DNA of 64,000 nucleotides from Georhizobium profundi (lineage in GTDB: Bacteria; Pseudomonadota; Alphaproteobacteria; Rhizobiales; Rhizobiaceae): NCBI RefSeq assembly GCF_003952725.1, contig NZ_CP032509.1, forward strand, positions 3,744,001 to 3,808,000, given 5' to 3'. The position numbers were made by a program, and so were the translations under genes. Below the pieces are notes generated by a model. The model was not told where the DNA came from. It ran no database searches and worked only from the letters and a program-made list of their open reading frames with translations. Positions 1-8,704 of the stretch are shown in pieces (positions within the stretch are counted from its first letter, which is position 1; each line of letters opens with the position of its first letter).

Positions 1-708
1 GCCGAGGTCATTGCCATTACGTGCAATGGCGAAAGCGCGCTTGCCGCAGCCGCCAGCCACACGATCGTGCTGCCGTTCACGCCGCTGTCGCGCAAGACGC
101 CGCATACGCTGGATTATGCCGTCACCTTGCTGGCGCTTGGCGAAATTGCCCGTAGCTTTGCCGGGCTCGACCGAACTGTGCTTGCATGCGAGGCCGCCGA
201 TCTTCAAGAGCGTCTTGCCGCATCCGACGAACGTGCCCGCGGCCTTGCGGCAACATACAAGCCGGCCGGCAAGCTCGTTCTTCTCGGTGCCGGGTGCGAC
301 CTTGGCACGGCCAATTACGCAGCCGCGAAATTCCACGAAGCTGGCGGCCTGCTGGCGCTATCCGCCGAGACCGAGAACTTCATCCACGGCATGAACTTCA
401 TGCTCGAGCCCGATGACACGCTGATTGCGCTCGCCTCCACGACGGCTGCAGAACCCCGTGCCCGGACAGTGACCGAAGCCTTCAGCGGCATCTGCCAAAC
501 CCATCTCGTCTTCGAGATCGGCGGTGATCTGAACCCGGCAGGAGCCTTCCGCCGCCTGCTTTCCCAAACCTTCACGATGCAGCTGCTCTGCCTTGCCATC
601 GCCGATCAACAAATGCTCAGCGTCGAAGAACCACGGGCCGGACGCGCCAACGCGGACGCGCACGCCAAGGCTCAAAGTCAAGCGATGGCGTTCAGTGCCG
701 AGGGTTAG
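1..708 (+). CDS. SIS-domain sugar isomerase-like protein (5' partial)
   Basis: The reading frame is open from base 1, so the start lies outside the window; about 235 C-terminal residues are present. The first visible part (AEVIAITCNG, then a small alanine-rich helix and a TIVLP strand) reads like the end of a first SIS sugar-phosphate-binding domain. The second half (KLVLLGAGCD, AAKFHEAGG, ETENFIHGMN) reads like a second SIS domain in which the glutamate and histidine segment resembles the ketose/aldose isomerase site of GlmS/AgaS-type proteins. Role: probable binding or isomerisation of an amino- or keto-sugar phosphate in the cytoplasm. The exact substrate cannot be told, and the rest of its operon is upstream. 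Confidence 0.7.
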   Translation, partial: AEVIAITCNGESALAAAASHTIVLPFTPLSRKTPHTLDYAVTLLALGEIARSFAGLDRTVLACEAADLQERLAASDERARGLAATYKPAGKLVLLGAGCDLGTANYAAAKFHEAGGLLALSAETENFIHGMNFMLEPDDTLIALASTTAAEPRARTVTEAFSGICQTHLVFEIGGDLNPAGAFRRLLSQTFTMQLLCLAIADQQMLSVEEPRAGRANADAHAKAQSQAMAFSAEG

Positions 709-1068
709 CGACGAGACCTGCGCATTTGCTAAAGCTGGTCATGGATCTTGTTGCGGAGTTTGACGAGGCCTGACCCGCCGAGAAGGTGCGCTTAGTTGCG
801 CATGTCGGTCGATCTCGGTCATATCGCGTTGGTCGGATGAAGCGCGACCTCATCACCTGACTGAAGTCGATCACCTCGCCGGCCTCTTCGTTCATGCGAA
901 CGGGGGCAACATCGGCTGATTGCCCCCTGCCGTCCACAAGCGAAAGACCTGCCAGCCGTCGCCGACGCATAAGTGCGCGCTGATGGGGAGGAGTTGCGGG
1001 CGCAGGCGCCATCATCAGCATCCGCTCGAAGAACATGCGACATGCCAGTCGCGCTTCTAGCAGATTTG
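709..1068. other. 360-bp non-coding gap between SIS gene and nitH
   Basis: No convincing gene is seen on either strand. After the SIS stop codon a short stretch (near 727-774) could read LLKLVMDLVAEFDEA before a stop, which may be a worn gene remnant. At its right edge the perfect 13-bp palindrome GCTAAATTTTAGC (1068-1080) spans the nitH stop codon; it is too short and lacks a T-run, so it is not a convincing terminator. Confidence 0.4.
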
Positions 1069-2379
1069 CTAAATTTTAGCGCTTGCTTCGCGCCTTTGCA
1101 CGATTGCGTCAGCCAAGTACCGGCTGTCTTCGCCAATCGCGAGGAAACGGCCTGATCCCCAGGTGTTCAGCCAGCCGAGACCTATGAAATAGAAGCCCGG
1201 CGTGTTCGTGATGCCGCGGTCGAACAGCGGTTTGCCGCGTTCGTCGAAGACATCGACGTCGATCCAGGAATAGTCCGGCCTGAAGCCGATCGACCAGACG
1301 ACAGAGGTGATGTTGAGCGCTTCGGCGTCGATTTCAGTCACTTCCGCTTCCGGCCGCCAGACTTTCTGGAACGGAGGTTCCTCCGGAGCGTCGATGCCTT
1401 CACGCGCGATATGGGCATCGATCTGGTCGCGTATGCCGCAATAGCTCCTGTCGGCATCGTCGAGGTTCTTTTCGAGGTCGGGCAGGAAGGACAGGCGGTT
1501 TCCGTCCATGTCTGCCAGCGAACCATAGAGCGAAATGCCGTCCTCGACCACGAACCGGCGCAAGTCGATTTCCTTCCCGCCGTCACGCCCTGACATATAG
1601 TGATTGGTCTGCGTCAGCGCCTTGATCGGATCAGGATGATTGGCGATCGTGATGGCGTAGTGCCCCATGTCATGGAGCCAGTCGGTTGCATCGCGGCCGC
1701 GATAGAGACGTGGGCTGCGCGGGGCGGGTCCGACCGCGAGATGCACCTTGCGTCCTGCCCTGACGAGATCCTCCATGATCTGAACGCCCGACTGGCCCGT
1801 CCCGACGACGAGCGTCGCTCCCTCGGGCAATTGCGACGGACGGCGGTAGTCGCGCGAATGAAGCTGCTCGATCGCCGGATTGAGGCGCTCTGCATACGGC
1901 GGCACGATCGGCGCGTCGTAGCCGCCGGTCGCAATCACCACCTGGTCGGCAAGCCATACGCCCTTCGAGGTCTCGACCTGATAGCTGCCTTCGAACGCCG
2001 CGATGCGGGTGACAGCGGTCTCCTCGATGATCGGTGGATCGAAGCTTTCCGCGAAGGCCTCGAGATAGTCGACGATCTCGTCCTTCAGCATGAAGCCGTG
2101 CGGATCATCGCCGGAGTAAGGGAAATTCGGCAGCCGGCATTGCCAGTTCGGCGTGACGAGGCAGAACGTGTCCCACCTGTTTACCCGCCAGGAATGGAAG
2201 CGGCGATGACGCTCGAACACCACGTGATCGATGCCACGATCGTACAAATGGCGGCTGACGGACAAGCCCGCCTGCCCGCCACCAACGATCGCCACCGACA
2301 CCCTTCTAAATTGAGACGGCTCGGCGTCATGGGGCGAATGATCGTCCAGCACACGCATCGTCGACTGGTTGTTCGCCAT
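1069..2379 (-). CDS. nitH: NitH: MSMEG_0569-family flavin-dependent oxidoreductase of the Nit1C cluster
   Basis: 436 residues with two dinucleotide-binding loops: GGGQAG (about residues 33-38, FAD) and VGTGQSGVQ (about 192-200, NAD(P)H), an arrangement typical of class B flavin monooxygenases and related flavoproteins. A late SVVWSIGFRPD segment and a C-terminal GLGWLNTWGSGRF segment fit the same fold. It is the last gene of the seven-gene Nit1C operon. The ATG at 2379 lies 4 bp beyond the nitG stop and has GAGGGA upstream; the longer open frame to 2961 only overlaps nitG and nitF and is not used. Family knowledge: Nit1C is needed for growth on cyanide as nitrogen source in some pseudomonads, but the NitH substrate is unknown. 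Confidence 0.88.
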   Translation of the reverse strand: MANNQSTMRVLDDHSPHDAEPSQFRRVSVAIVGGGQAGLSVSRHLYDRGIDHVVFERHRRFHSWRVNRWDTFCLVTPNWQCRLPNFPYSGDDPHGFMLKDEIVDYLEAFAESFDPPIIEETAVTRIAAFEGSYQVETSKGVWLADQVVIATGGYDAPIVPPYAERLNPAIEQLHSRDYRRPSQLPEGATLVVGTGQSGVQIMEDLVRAGRKVHLAVGPAPRSPRLYRGRDATDWLHDMGHYAITIANHPDPIKALTQTNHYMSGRDGGKEIDLRRFVVEDGISLYGSLADMDGNRLSFLPDLEKNLDDADRSYCGIRDQIDAHIAREGIDAPEEPPFQKVWRPEAEVTEIDAEALNITSVVWSIGFRPDYSWIDVDVFDERGKPLFDRGITNTPGFYFIGLGWLNTWGSGRFLAIGEDSRYLADAIVQRREASAKI

Positions 2380-2383
2380 CGCC

Positions 2384-2671
2384 CTATCCCTCAATTTTGA
2401 TGCAGCGCACGTTGGCCGGCTCGGTGCCCGCGAGGGCGTTTGCGCGCGCTTCGATGCGGGCGAGCTCCGCCATGGCCGAGGAGCAGGCAAAACCGTATCT
2501 GGCGGCGACCCTGTCGGAGGCCTCGCCGAGACCGGTTCGTGCCTTGCCGACGAATTCGTCGAGCGAATAGCTCGCGCCCTCGGCGATGTGGTTCTTGATG
2601 ACGGTCGAGGGCGAGTAGCAGCGCTCTTGCGCGCCATCCGGCCAGAGGACGGTGAAGTAGACCTCAGGCAT
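2384..2671 (-). CDS. nitG: NitG: MSMEG_0570-family nitrogen starvation response protein
   Basis: A 95-residue protein beginning MPEVYFTVLWPDG, recognised by sequence and position as the small conserved member of the Nit1C cluster (cyanobacterial Sll0788-type). It shows a short beta-rich start that mentions a pattern W-PDG-x-E-RCYSPST and a helical second half. The ATG at 2671 overlaps the nitF stop by 8 bp and has GGAG about 10 bases upstream; an ATG at 2686 is also in frame but would overlap nitF more. Its biochemical role is unknown; it may bind or chaperone a metabolite in the pathway. Translational coupling to nitF is likely. Confidence 0.82.
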   Translation of the reverse strand: MPEVYFTVLWPDGAQERCYSPSTVIKNHIAEGASYSLDEFVGKARTGLGEASDRVAARYGFACSSAMAELARIEARANALAGTEPANVRCIKIEG

Positions 2672-3638
2672 GGGCAGGCTCCGCAACGGTTGGACGGATG
2701 TAGGGTTCGCGCTTCCAGTCCCAGAACAGCGCGGATTGCGATCCAGAGCGCAACGTGACGGTGCTGCCTCTCTCCACCCGTCCGATTTCTGCCACCGTGA
2801 TGTCGCGGGCGGCGATGGGCGCGCGAACGGCGCCGACCTCGTCGGGCTTTACGGACAGCAAATAGCCGAAGCTGGGAAACGTTCGAAGCCATCGCTCGAG
2901 CGCGACATCGGCCGGCAACGGGATGTTGTCGACATCGAGCGTAACCGCGACGCCGGAGCATTCGGCGAGCATCAGCGCGGTTCCGACGATGCCGCCCTGG
3001 CTGATGTCCTTACCAGCGCGCACCAGTCCGCTCTCCGCGAGTTCGGGCAGAAGCGCCAAATCGCCTCGCAGGCGGGCTGGTGGCACGTCCAGCGACGCGC
3101 AGTAATTGTCGAAGGGCGGCCTGTAGCTGCCCCGCATGTCGATAGCCGCCAGGAGCACGTCACCGGGCTCGGCATCGAAACTTGTGATCAGCGCGTCGGC
3201 GCTTCCGAAAACGGTCACGGCCAGGCCCAGCGCCGGGCTTCCATAATTCGTATGCCCGCCGACAATCGGAACGCCATAGGCGTCAGCGGCATCGCGCAGC
3301 CCCTGCATGAGGGGGCGAGCAGCCTCCGGCGACGGCGCCCAGACCTGATCGATGAGCGCATGCGCGCGGCCGCCCATGGCAGCAATATCGGACAGATTGA
3401 CCATGACGCCGCACCAGCCAGCAAACCATGGATCAGCAGCAACGAACTGCGGGATGAAGCCCTCGCCCGCCAGGAGATCATAGCCGCCGCCTTCGCGCGG
3501 CAGGATTGCAGCGTCGTCTCCCGGGCGCCCGATGCTCTCGTGATGAAGCCCGAGCGCGCCCGTGGCACCCGCGATGGCCAGCTTGCCGCGGATCGACGGA
3601 TGGTGTCGCAGCGCACCCGCGAGAGCTTCAAGCGTCAC
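2664..3638 (-). CDS. nitF: NitF: AIR synthase-like (PurM/HypE superfamily) protein of Nit1C
   Basis: 324 residues. GRPGDDAAI (about residues 37-45) and NLSDIAAMGG (about 81-90) are the ATP/substrate-binding motifs of the PurM-HypE-SelD-ThiL superfamily, which typically forms acyl-phosphate or phospho-imidate intermediates. The start is taken as GTG at 3638, because its GTGA overlaps the nitE stop exactly as at other junctions in this operon; the much longer open frame to 4013 reads through nitE in another frame and has no family similarity. It corresponds to the Sll0787-type protein. The substrate is not known; the family fit suggests ATP-dependent activation of an amide or carboxylate product of the nitrilase. 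Confidence 0.86.
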   Translation of the reverse strand: MTLEALAGALRHHPSIRGKLAIAGATGALGLHHESIGRPGDDAAILPREGGGYDLLAGEGFIPQFVAADPWFAGWCGVMVNLSDIAAMGGRAHALIDQVWAPSPEAARPLMQGLRDAADAYGVPIVGGHTNYGSPALGLAVTVFGSADALITSFDAEPGDVLLAAIDMRGSYRPPFDNYCASLDVPPARLRGDLALLPELAESGLVRAGKDISQGGIVGTALMLAECSGVAVTLDVDNIPLPADVALERWLRTFPSFGYLLSVKPDEVGAVRAPIAARDITVAEIGRVERGSTVTLRSGSQSALFWDWKREPYIRPTVAEPAHA

Positions 3639-4264
3639 GCGCGGCTCCCGTCGACATGCCAGTGTTGCGCAAGCAGTGCCGGCACGTCGTGGCAGACGGG
3701 ACGCGGCACGGATGCGCGAGCGGCCCCCTCGCCTCCAACGAGGCTCAGCCAACCACTTTCCGGGTCTGCGATCGGCGGGTAGCGCGACAGGTCGGCCCGC
3801 ATCAAGGCGTGGGGAAAGCCATGGAGATCGACCTCGTCTTCCACCGACCAGGCGAGCTTCTGGAAAAGCGGCACGTTCTGCGCCTGAACATGGGCCAGGA
3901 AGGTGTGGCATCCACGTCCGTTGGCTGTGGAGACGGCAAGCTGGATAAGCTGCTGGCCAAGCCGCGCGACGGTGCGGAAGCGGCGATCGACGGCAAGCCG
4001 CGATCCCCACCACAGTCCGGGCTCGGGCTCGTGGATGCGCACGGTGCCGACGACTTCGTCGGGCTCATGGGCATAGGTGGAGAGCGCGACCAGCGTAGTT
4101 GCAACCGCGTCGATCGTATCGCTGTCGTGATCCTTGAAGATCTTTTGCTCGTCCACGAACACGCGTTTGCGAAGCGCGGCCGCTCCCGCCTTTTCGAACG
4201 GTGCGGCGGCTGCCTTGATGAAATAGCCTGGGCACCGAAACTGGTCGTGCTCGAAACGTATCAT
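3635..4264 (-). CDS. nitE: NitE: MSMEG_0567/Sll0786-family N-acetyltransferase
   Basis: 209 residues with a GNAT fold: RKRVFVDEQKIF early, then DEVVGTVRIHEP, GSRLAVDRRFR and an acetyl-CoA loop around VARLGQQL (about residues 99-106), and AQNVPLFQKLAW near the end, as in acetyltransferases that act on small amines. The ATG at 4264 overlaps the nitD stop by 4 bp (ATGA), so translation is probably coupled. In the Nit1C cluster this protein always sits between the radical SAM enzyme and the AIR-synthase-like protein, suggesting acylation of an amine made in the same pathway; the substrate is undetermined. Confidence 0.86.
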   Translation of the reverse strand: MIRFEHDQFRCPGYFIKAAAAPFEKAGAAALRKRVFVDEQKIFKDHDSDTIDAVATTLVALSTYAHEPDEVVGTVRIHEPEPGLWWGSRLAVDRRFRTVARLGQQLIQLAVSTANGRGCHTFLAHVQAQNVPLFQKLAWSVEDEVDLHGFPHALMRADLSRYPPIADPESGWLSLVGGEGAARASVPRPVCHDVPALLAQHWHVDGSRA

Positions 4265-5364
4265 GCCGACACCTTCAGCTTTTCATAGGTCGACAGCGCC
4301 GAGCAGGCGCCGCAACGTCCGCATCCGGCCTTGATATCCTCCGAGCGCATGCCTGCCCGCACGATCATGGTGCCAAGCGGTTCGAGGATGGCGCGCATGA
4401 AGGCAGCGGCCGGCGCGGGATGGCTTTCGAGCGGGGTGCCGGAAATTGGCACGAAGGGAACGACAAAAGGATAGACGCCGAGAGCACAGAGCCGCTCGCT
4501 CATTGCCAGGATGTCTTCCACCGTGTCGCCGAGGCCGGCGAGAATATAGGTGGATACCTGCCCGCGCCCGAACACCCTGACCGCTGCTTCAAAGCTCGAA
4601 TAATACTTCGACAGCGGGACGCTCGCCTTGCCCGGCATGATGCGCGCACGCACCTCGGGATTGACCGCCTCCAGATGCATGCCGAGCGCATCGACGCCCG
4701 CATCCTTCATGCGCTGGTGCCAGATATCGTCTTCCGGTGGCTCGCACTGGGCCTGGATCGGAAGGTCGACGGCGGCCTTGATCGCGCGGGCGCTTTCGGC
4801 GAGCACGGCCGCGCCGCGATCGGCTCCTCTCGGTGTTCCCGTCGTCATCACCATATGCTTGACGCCGTCGAGTTCGACAGCCGCCTTGGCGACTTCCGCC
4901 AGCTGCTCCGGCGTCTTTTGGGCGATGGTCCGCCCGGCGGCGAGCGACTGGCCGATGGCGCAGAACTGGCAGGTCTTCTTGCGACTCTCATAACGGATGC
5001 AGGTCTGCAGTACCGTCGTCGCGAGCACGTCGCGGGAATGGAGGACCGCGATCTTGTTGTAGGGAATACCGTCGGCTGTGGTCAGGTCGTAGAAACGCGG
5101 CCGCGACGGAAAGCTGACTTTCGCGATCTCGGTTCCGTTCCGCATGATGCGCGAGCGACCGGAGCCGTCCGGCACATCGACGAGATACGGGCTCTCGAAG
5201 GCCGGGGCCGTGTGGACCGGGACCATTACCGTCGTGTCCCCGATCGTCACCGCCTTGTGGTCCGAAGGCCCTGCACCGCCGCGTCGGCTTTCGTGTCCGA
5301 CGCGCGGATCGACGAGGCGCATGCCGCGGGTCTGGAGATCGTTGATCAGATCGGATTCACGCAT
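4261..5364 (-). CDS. nitD: NitD: MSMEG_0568-family radical SAM enzyme
   Basis: 367 residues from the ATG at 5364, which overlaps the nitC stop by 8 bp; the in-frame extension to 5421 lies inside nitC and is rejected. The iron-sulfur site is C122-x9-C132-x2-C135 rather than the usual C-x3-C-x2-C, so the first cysteine is set far from the other two. [12 protein letters not shown] segment and a QCEPPEDD strand follow as expected for a radical SAM barrel. The C-terminus carries a second cysteine set, C348-x2-C351-x2-C354 (CGRCGAC), which could hold an auxiliary cluster. It is the likely key carbon-skeleton enzyme of the Nit1C pathway; its reaction is not established. Confidence 0.88.
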   Translation of the reverse strand: MRESDLINDLQTRGMRLVDPRVGHESRRGGAGPSDHKAVTIGDTTVMVPVHTAPAFESPYLVDVPDGSGRSRIMRNGTEIAKVSFPSRPRFYDLTTADGIPYNKIAVLHSRDVLATTVLQTCIRYESRKKTCQFCAIGQSLAAGRTIAQKTPEQLAEVAKAAVELDGVKHMVMTTGTPRGADRGAAVLAESARAIKAAVDLPIQAQCEPPEDDIWHQRMKDAGVDALGMHLEAVNPEVRARIMPGKASVPLSKYYSSFEAAVRVFGRGQVSTYILAGLGDTVEDILAMSERLCALGVYPFVVPFVPISGTPLESHPAPAAAFMRAILEPLGTMIVRAGMRSEDIKAGCGRCGACSALSTYEKLKVSA

Positions 5365-6361
5365 TGGACGGCTCCTCGAGGCGTCTGGCGCCAAGCGGCG
5401 CATCCTGGTCGTCTTCTTCACCGTCGACGTCGTGAACTTGCCTGACCGGCCGCGCCTCGCGCATGTCGTGAACGAGGTGCAGCAATTCGGGCCGGGAATA
5501 GTGACCGACCGAATCCATCATGCGCTTGCGCTTAGCGATCAACCGCATGTCGAGATCGGCGATCACCATGCCTTCACCCTCGGTCACAGGATCTGCGAGA
5601 TGGCGGCCTTCAGGAGAGATGATGCAGGTCATACACCCATCTCGAAGGCCCTTCTGCAGTTTGGGGTCGGGATGAATTGCGGCGATCTGGTCTTCGGTCA
5701 GCCAGCCGGTTGCGTTGACGACGAAGCAGCCGGATTCCAGCGCATGGTGGCGCATCGTGACTTCGATCTGCTCTCCGAAGATCGGCCCCACAAGGCTGCC
5801 GGGAAAATGCGACGCATGGATCTCCTCGCTCTGGGTCATCAGGGCGTAGCGGGCGAGCGGGTTGTAATGCTCCCAGCAGGCCAGCGCACCGACGCGGCCG
5901 ATCGCGGTGTCCACCACCTTGAGGCCTGCGCCGTCGCCCTGGCCCCAGATCATGCGCTCGTGAAAGGTCGGCGTAATCTTGCGGCGCTTGAGCTTCAACG
6001 TGCCATCGGCGTCGAAGATGAGCTGCGTATTGTAGAGCGAGCCATGATCCCGCTCGTTGACGCCGAGCACAACGACCATGTTGCGCCGCTTGGCGGCTTC
6101 AGCGACTGCGCGGGTCTCGCCGGAAGGAACAGTCACCGCTTCTTCGTAGAGCCGCAGGTGCTCAGGGCCTTGCTGCACCGGCGGCAGCACGAAGGAAAAA
6201 TAGGGGTAGTAGGGAACGAAGGTCTCGGGAAAAACGGCAAGGTCGGCGCCTTTATCGGCGGCCTCGGCGATCGCGTTGAGCACGCGCTCAACCGTTCCGG
6301 CGCGACCGGAAAGATCGGGCGCAATTTGAATTGCGGCTGCACGCACCGTATCATTGCGCAT
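5357..6361 (-). CDS. nitC: NitC: Nit6803-family nitrilase of Nit1C
   Basis: 334 residues of the carbon-nitrogen hydrolase superfamily. The catalytic triad is visible: E46 in FPETFVP, K128 in RRKITPT and C162 in [10 protein letters not shown]; the [12 protein letters not shown] segment after the lysine is typical of true nitrilases rather than amidases. The family hydrolyses nitriles to acid plus ammonia in the cytoplasm. The length and the short charged tail ([16 protein letters not shown]) fit cluster-type nitrilases. It follows nitB after 84 bp and overlaps nitD. It supplies ammonia and a carboxylate to the rest of the cluster; the natural nitrile is unknown. Confidence 0.92.
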   Translation of the reverse strand: MRNDTVRAAAIQIAPDLSGRAGTVERVLNAIAEAADKGADLAVFPETFVPYYPYFSFVLPPVQQGPEHLRLYEEAVTVPSGETRAVAEAAKRRNMVVVLGVNERDHGSLYNTQLIFDADGTLKLKRRKITPTFHERMIWGQGDGAGLKVVDTAIGRVGALACWEHYNPLARYALMTQSEEIHASHFPGSLVGPIFGEQIEVTMRHHALESGCFVVNATGWLTEDQIAAIHPDPKLQKGLRDGCMTCIISPEGRHLADPVTEGEGMVIADLDMRLIAKRKRMMDSVGHYSRPELLHLVHDMREARPVRQVHDVDGEEDDQDAPLGARRLEEPSNA

Positions 6362-6445
6362 CCTGGCTTCCTCTCCTCTATGGCCTGAAGCGTCCGCAGT
6401 CGAGGATGCGGTGCCGTGCGCTCACGCGCCCGGCACCGCGCGTGG

Positions 6446-6928
6446 CTAGAGCGTCCAGGTGTCGATCACCACCGCGTTCGCCTTCTTGTGGAGCAGGATG
6501 CAGTCGAGAACGTCCTGCGGGGCAATCGGCACGATGCCGGGCAGAAGCGCCGGCTCGCCATGACCATAAAGCGCCTGAAGCGCGAAGCGGCAGGCATAGA
6601 CCTTGCCGCCTTCACCCATGAACTTCTTGAGGTTTGCCGCGAAGTTCTGATGCCCGGGGAAAGCCTCGTCGCCGAGCCGCGGAAAGCCGCGCTGGATGCC
6701 GAGCGTCACGCCTGGTCCGTAGAGAAGGATCGAGGTCTCATAGCCTTTCCGGTTGAGGCGGATGGCGTTCAGGATGTTGACCAGACCAATCGAGCCTTCG
6801 AAGGCGACGGTGTGGAACGCGACCAGCGCTTTTTCCCCCGGTTCGGCTTTGACATCCTCAAAGACTTTTTCTTCGTAATCGACGAAGTAATCGCCATCCT
6901 TATGCGCTTCCACGGTGACTGCCGGCAT
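6446..6928 (-). CDS. nitB: NitB: MSMEG_0572/Sll0783-family nitrogen starvation response protein
   Basis: 160 residues starting [20 protein letters not shown]. The ATG at 6928 has a near-perfect AGGAGG 6 bases upstream, so the longer frame to 6958 is rejected. The protein has a DsrE-like look ([37 protein letters not shown], with one conserved-looking cysteine), which suggests binding of a small ligand or a sulfur/persulfide role, but this is inference. It is the first gene of the Nit1C operon and thus defines the promoter side. In cyanobacteria the homologue Sll0783 is induced by nitrogen starvation. Confidence 0.85.
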   Translation of the reverse strand: MPAVTVEAHKDGDYFVDYEEKVFEDVKAEPGEKALVAFHTVAFEGSIGLVNILNAIRLNRKGYETSILLYGPGVTLGIQRGFPRLGDEAFPGHQNFAANLKKFMGEGGKVYACRFALQALYGHGEPALLPGIVPIAPQDVLDCILLHKKANAVVIDTWTL

Positions 6929-7216
6929 CGAAACCTCCTGTTGGTCTTGGCTCAACACGCAGACTGCTGAGGACGCAAAATCCAGTCAATATCCATTGCA
7001 ATATGCATACAATAATAGTTGTTTCATGCACCACACATGCTACTATTATCTGCATCTGCCGATAATTACGCCGCGCATTTGATGTATTTTACGTCATTTT
7101 GGAAAGCAGAGACTTACGATCAAACTGTTTCAAACGGCCGATCATATTCCATACAATTCGCTTTCAATCTCCCGCGCCGATCCGTATGAAGAGCAGGACG
7201 ATTTTGGAGGCGTGAC
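6929..7216. promoter_or_regulatory. AT-rich divergent control region of nitB and the MocR regulator
   Basis: 288 bp, clearly more AT-rich than its surroundings, between the divergent nitB and regulator starts. It contains the exact inverted repeat ATAATAGT (7012-7019) / ACTATTAT (7042-7049), spaced 22 bp, and several ATGCA-type direct repeats (for example 7003-7008, 7025-7030, 7052-7055). MocR-type regulators commonly bind such direct or inverted repeats in the shared promoter, so this is the likely operator of the 7217 gene product. No clear sigma-54 motif was seen. Confidence 0.5.
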
Positions 7217-8590
7217 GTGGCCGATTGGATTCCGGACCTCAAAAGAGGCGGCAAGCCGCTTTACGTCGAGATCGCGGAGACGCTTGAAAGCGATGTGCGG
7301 CTGGGGCGACTGAAGGCGGGCACGCGCCTGCCGCCACAGCGGCACCTCGCCAAGCGACTCGGAATCGATTTCACGACCGTGTCGCGGGCCTATGCCGAAG
7401 CCCGCCAACGCGGTTTGATCGACAGCCATGTCGGCCGGGGGACCTTCGTCGCCCCACCGGCCAACCGGTCCGATCGCATCGATCCCGACCGCGTCGGCGC
7501 AGAAGACCCGACGATGAACATGCCGCCCGAGCCGACCGATCCGGCCTTGCTGGCGAAGATGCGTGAAGGCCTCGACTATGTCGGCGCCAATCTGATCTCG
7601 CTCCTGCGCTATCAATCGCCGACCGGCAGCGAGCGCGACAAGATTGCCGCGTCTTCCTGGCTGTCGATGCGAGGCATGGTTCCGAAACTCGAACGCATCG
7701 CGGTGACGCCCAGCGCCCATGCCACGATGACGGCGATCATGTCACTGACGGCCGAGCCTGGCGACACCGTCCTGTGCGAGGCGATCACCTATCCCGGCTT
7801 TCGCGGCATCGCAAAGTTACTGCGGCTGAACGTGGTCGGCCTCGACATGGACGAGGCCGGGATCGTTCCCGAGGCGCTCGAAGCGGCGATCGCGCTTCAT
7901 CGCCCGAAGATGCTCTATCTGAACCCGACCCTGCAGAACCCCACCACCATCACGATGCCCATCGCAAGGCGGCTTGCGGTCGCCGAGATCATCAACGAAT
8001 ACCGCCTCGCGACCATAGAAGACGATGCCTATGGCTTCATCCCGCCCAAGGCGCCTGCTCCCTTGGCCGTCAGCGCTCCCGACTATGTTTGGCACATTGG
8101 CGGGCTGGCGAAGTGCATCGGCGCGGGCCTCAGGCTCGCCTACACCGTCGCCCCGAGTGCCAGAGACGCCTTTGCGCTGTCCCAGGCGCTGCGCGCGGTC
8201 AGCGGCATGGCGTCTCCGATCTCGATCGCGATGGCGACGCACTGGATCGAGGATGGGACCGCCGATCAGATCCGTCGCTTCATCCGGTCAGAAAGCGCTG
8301 CGCGGCAAACCATCGCCGCGGAGATCCTCCAAGGGTTCGACTTCGCATCCGACCCGCATGCGTTCAATATCTGGCTGCGCATGCCCGAGCATTCGGAAGG
8401 TCGCGCGCAATTGATGGGCCGCCTCTCCCGCCGTCACCTTGGTGTCATACCCTCCGACGCGTTCACAGCAGCCGGCCCCGCCCAAGAGGCCGTCCGCATC
8501 TGCCTCGGAGGATCGATCTCGCGCGAAGACCTCGGTTCAGAACTGAGGTTTCTGGCGAACGCGCTTGCCGCCGAAGACTGGTTCGCATGA
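7217..8590 (+). CDS. MocR/PdxR-type GntR regulator with aminotransferase domain
   Basis: 457 residues from GTG at 7217 (GGAGG at 7206-7210). The first about 75 residues are a GntR winged helix (AKRLGIDFTTVSRAYAEARQRG, then HVGRGTFV). The rest is a class I aminotransferase fold with the PLP-binding lysine at K299 in GGLAKCIGAG, and YLNPTLQNPTT and IEDDAYGF segments that normally contact PLP. Such regulators sense PLP adducts or amino compounds and usually control the adjacent divergent genes. It is divergent from the Nit1C operon, so it is the likely regulator of nitrile use here, in place of the sigma-54-type activator found in pseudomonad Nit1C clusters. An enzymatic role is unlikely but not excluded. 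Confidence 0.9.
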   Translation: MADWIPDLKRGGKPLYVEIAETLESDVRLGRLKAGTRLPPQRHLAKRLGIDFTTVSRAYAEARQRGLIDSHVGRGTFVAPPANRSDRIDPDRVGAEDPTMNMPPEPTDPALLAKMREGLDYVGANLISLLRYQSPTGSERDKIAASSWLSMRGMVPKLERIAVTPSAHATMTAIMSLTAEPGDTVLCEAITYPGFRGIAKLLRLNVVGLDMDEAGIVPEALEAAIALHRPKMLYLNPTLQNPTTITMPIARRLAVAEIINEYRLATIEDDAYGFIPPKAPAPLAVSAPDYVWHIGGLAKCIGAGLRLAYTVAPSARDAFALSQALRAVSGMASPISIAMATHWIEDGTADQIRRFIRSESAARQTIAAEILQGFDFASDPHAFNIWLRMPEHSEGRAQLMGRLSRRHLGVIPSDAFTAAGPAQEAVRICLGGSISREDLGSELRFLANALAAEDWFA

Positions 8591-8704
8591 CAGCGCGGGC
8601 GCTCCTATGCCGCGGCCAATCGTTCTTCGACTATCGCAACGCCTTCAAGCCGAACGCTGCAATAGCGCCAGACAGCCGCGCCCGCAGTGCCGCGTTCGAA
8701 GTGA

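Noticed and set aside
692..1036. 114-residue minus-strand ORF after the SIS gene
   Set aside because: Arginine-rich, low-complexity translation with no ribosome site and no recognised domain; probably antisense noise.
7003..7055. Sigma-54 promoter for nitB
   Set aside because: No TGGCAC-N5-TTGC-like pair was found upstream of nitB, so the repeats are better read as operator sites.
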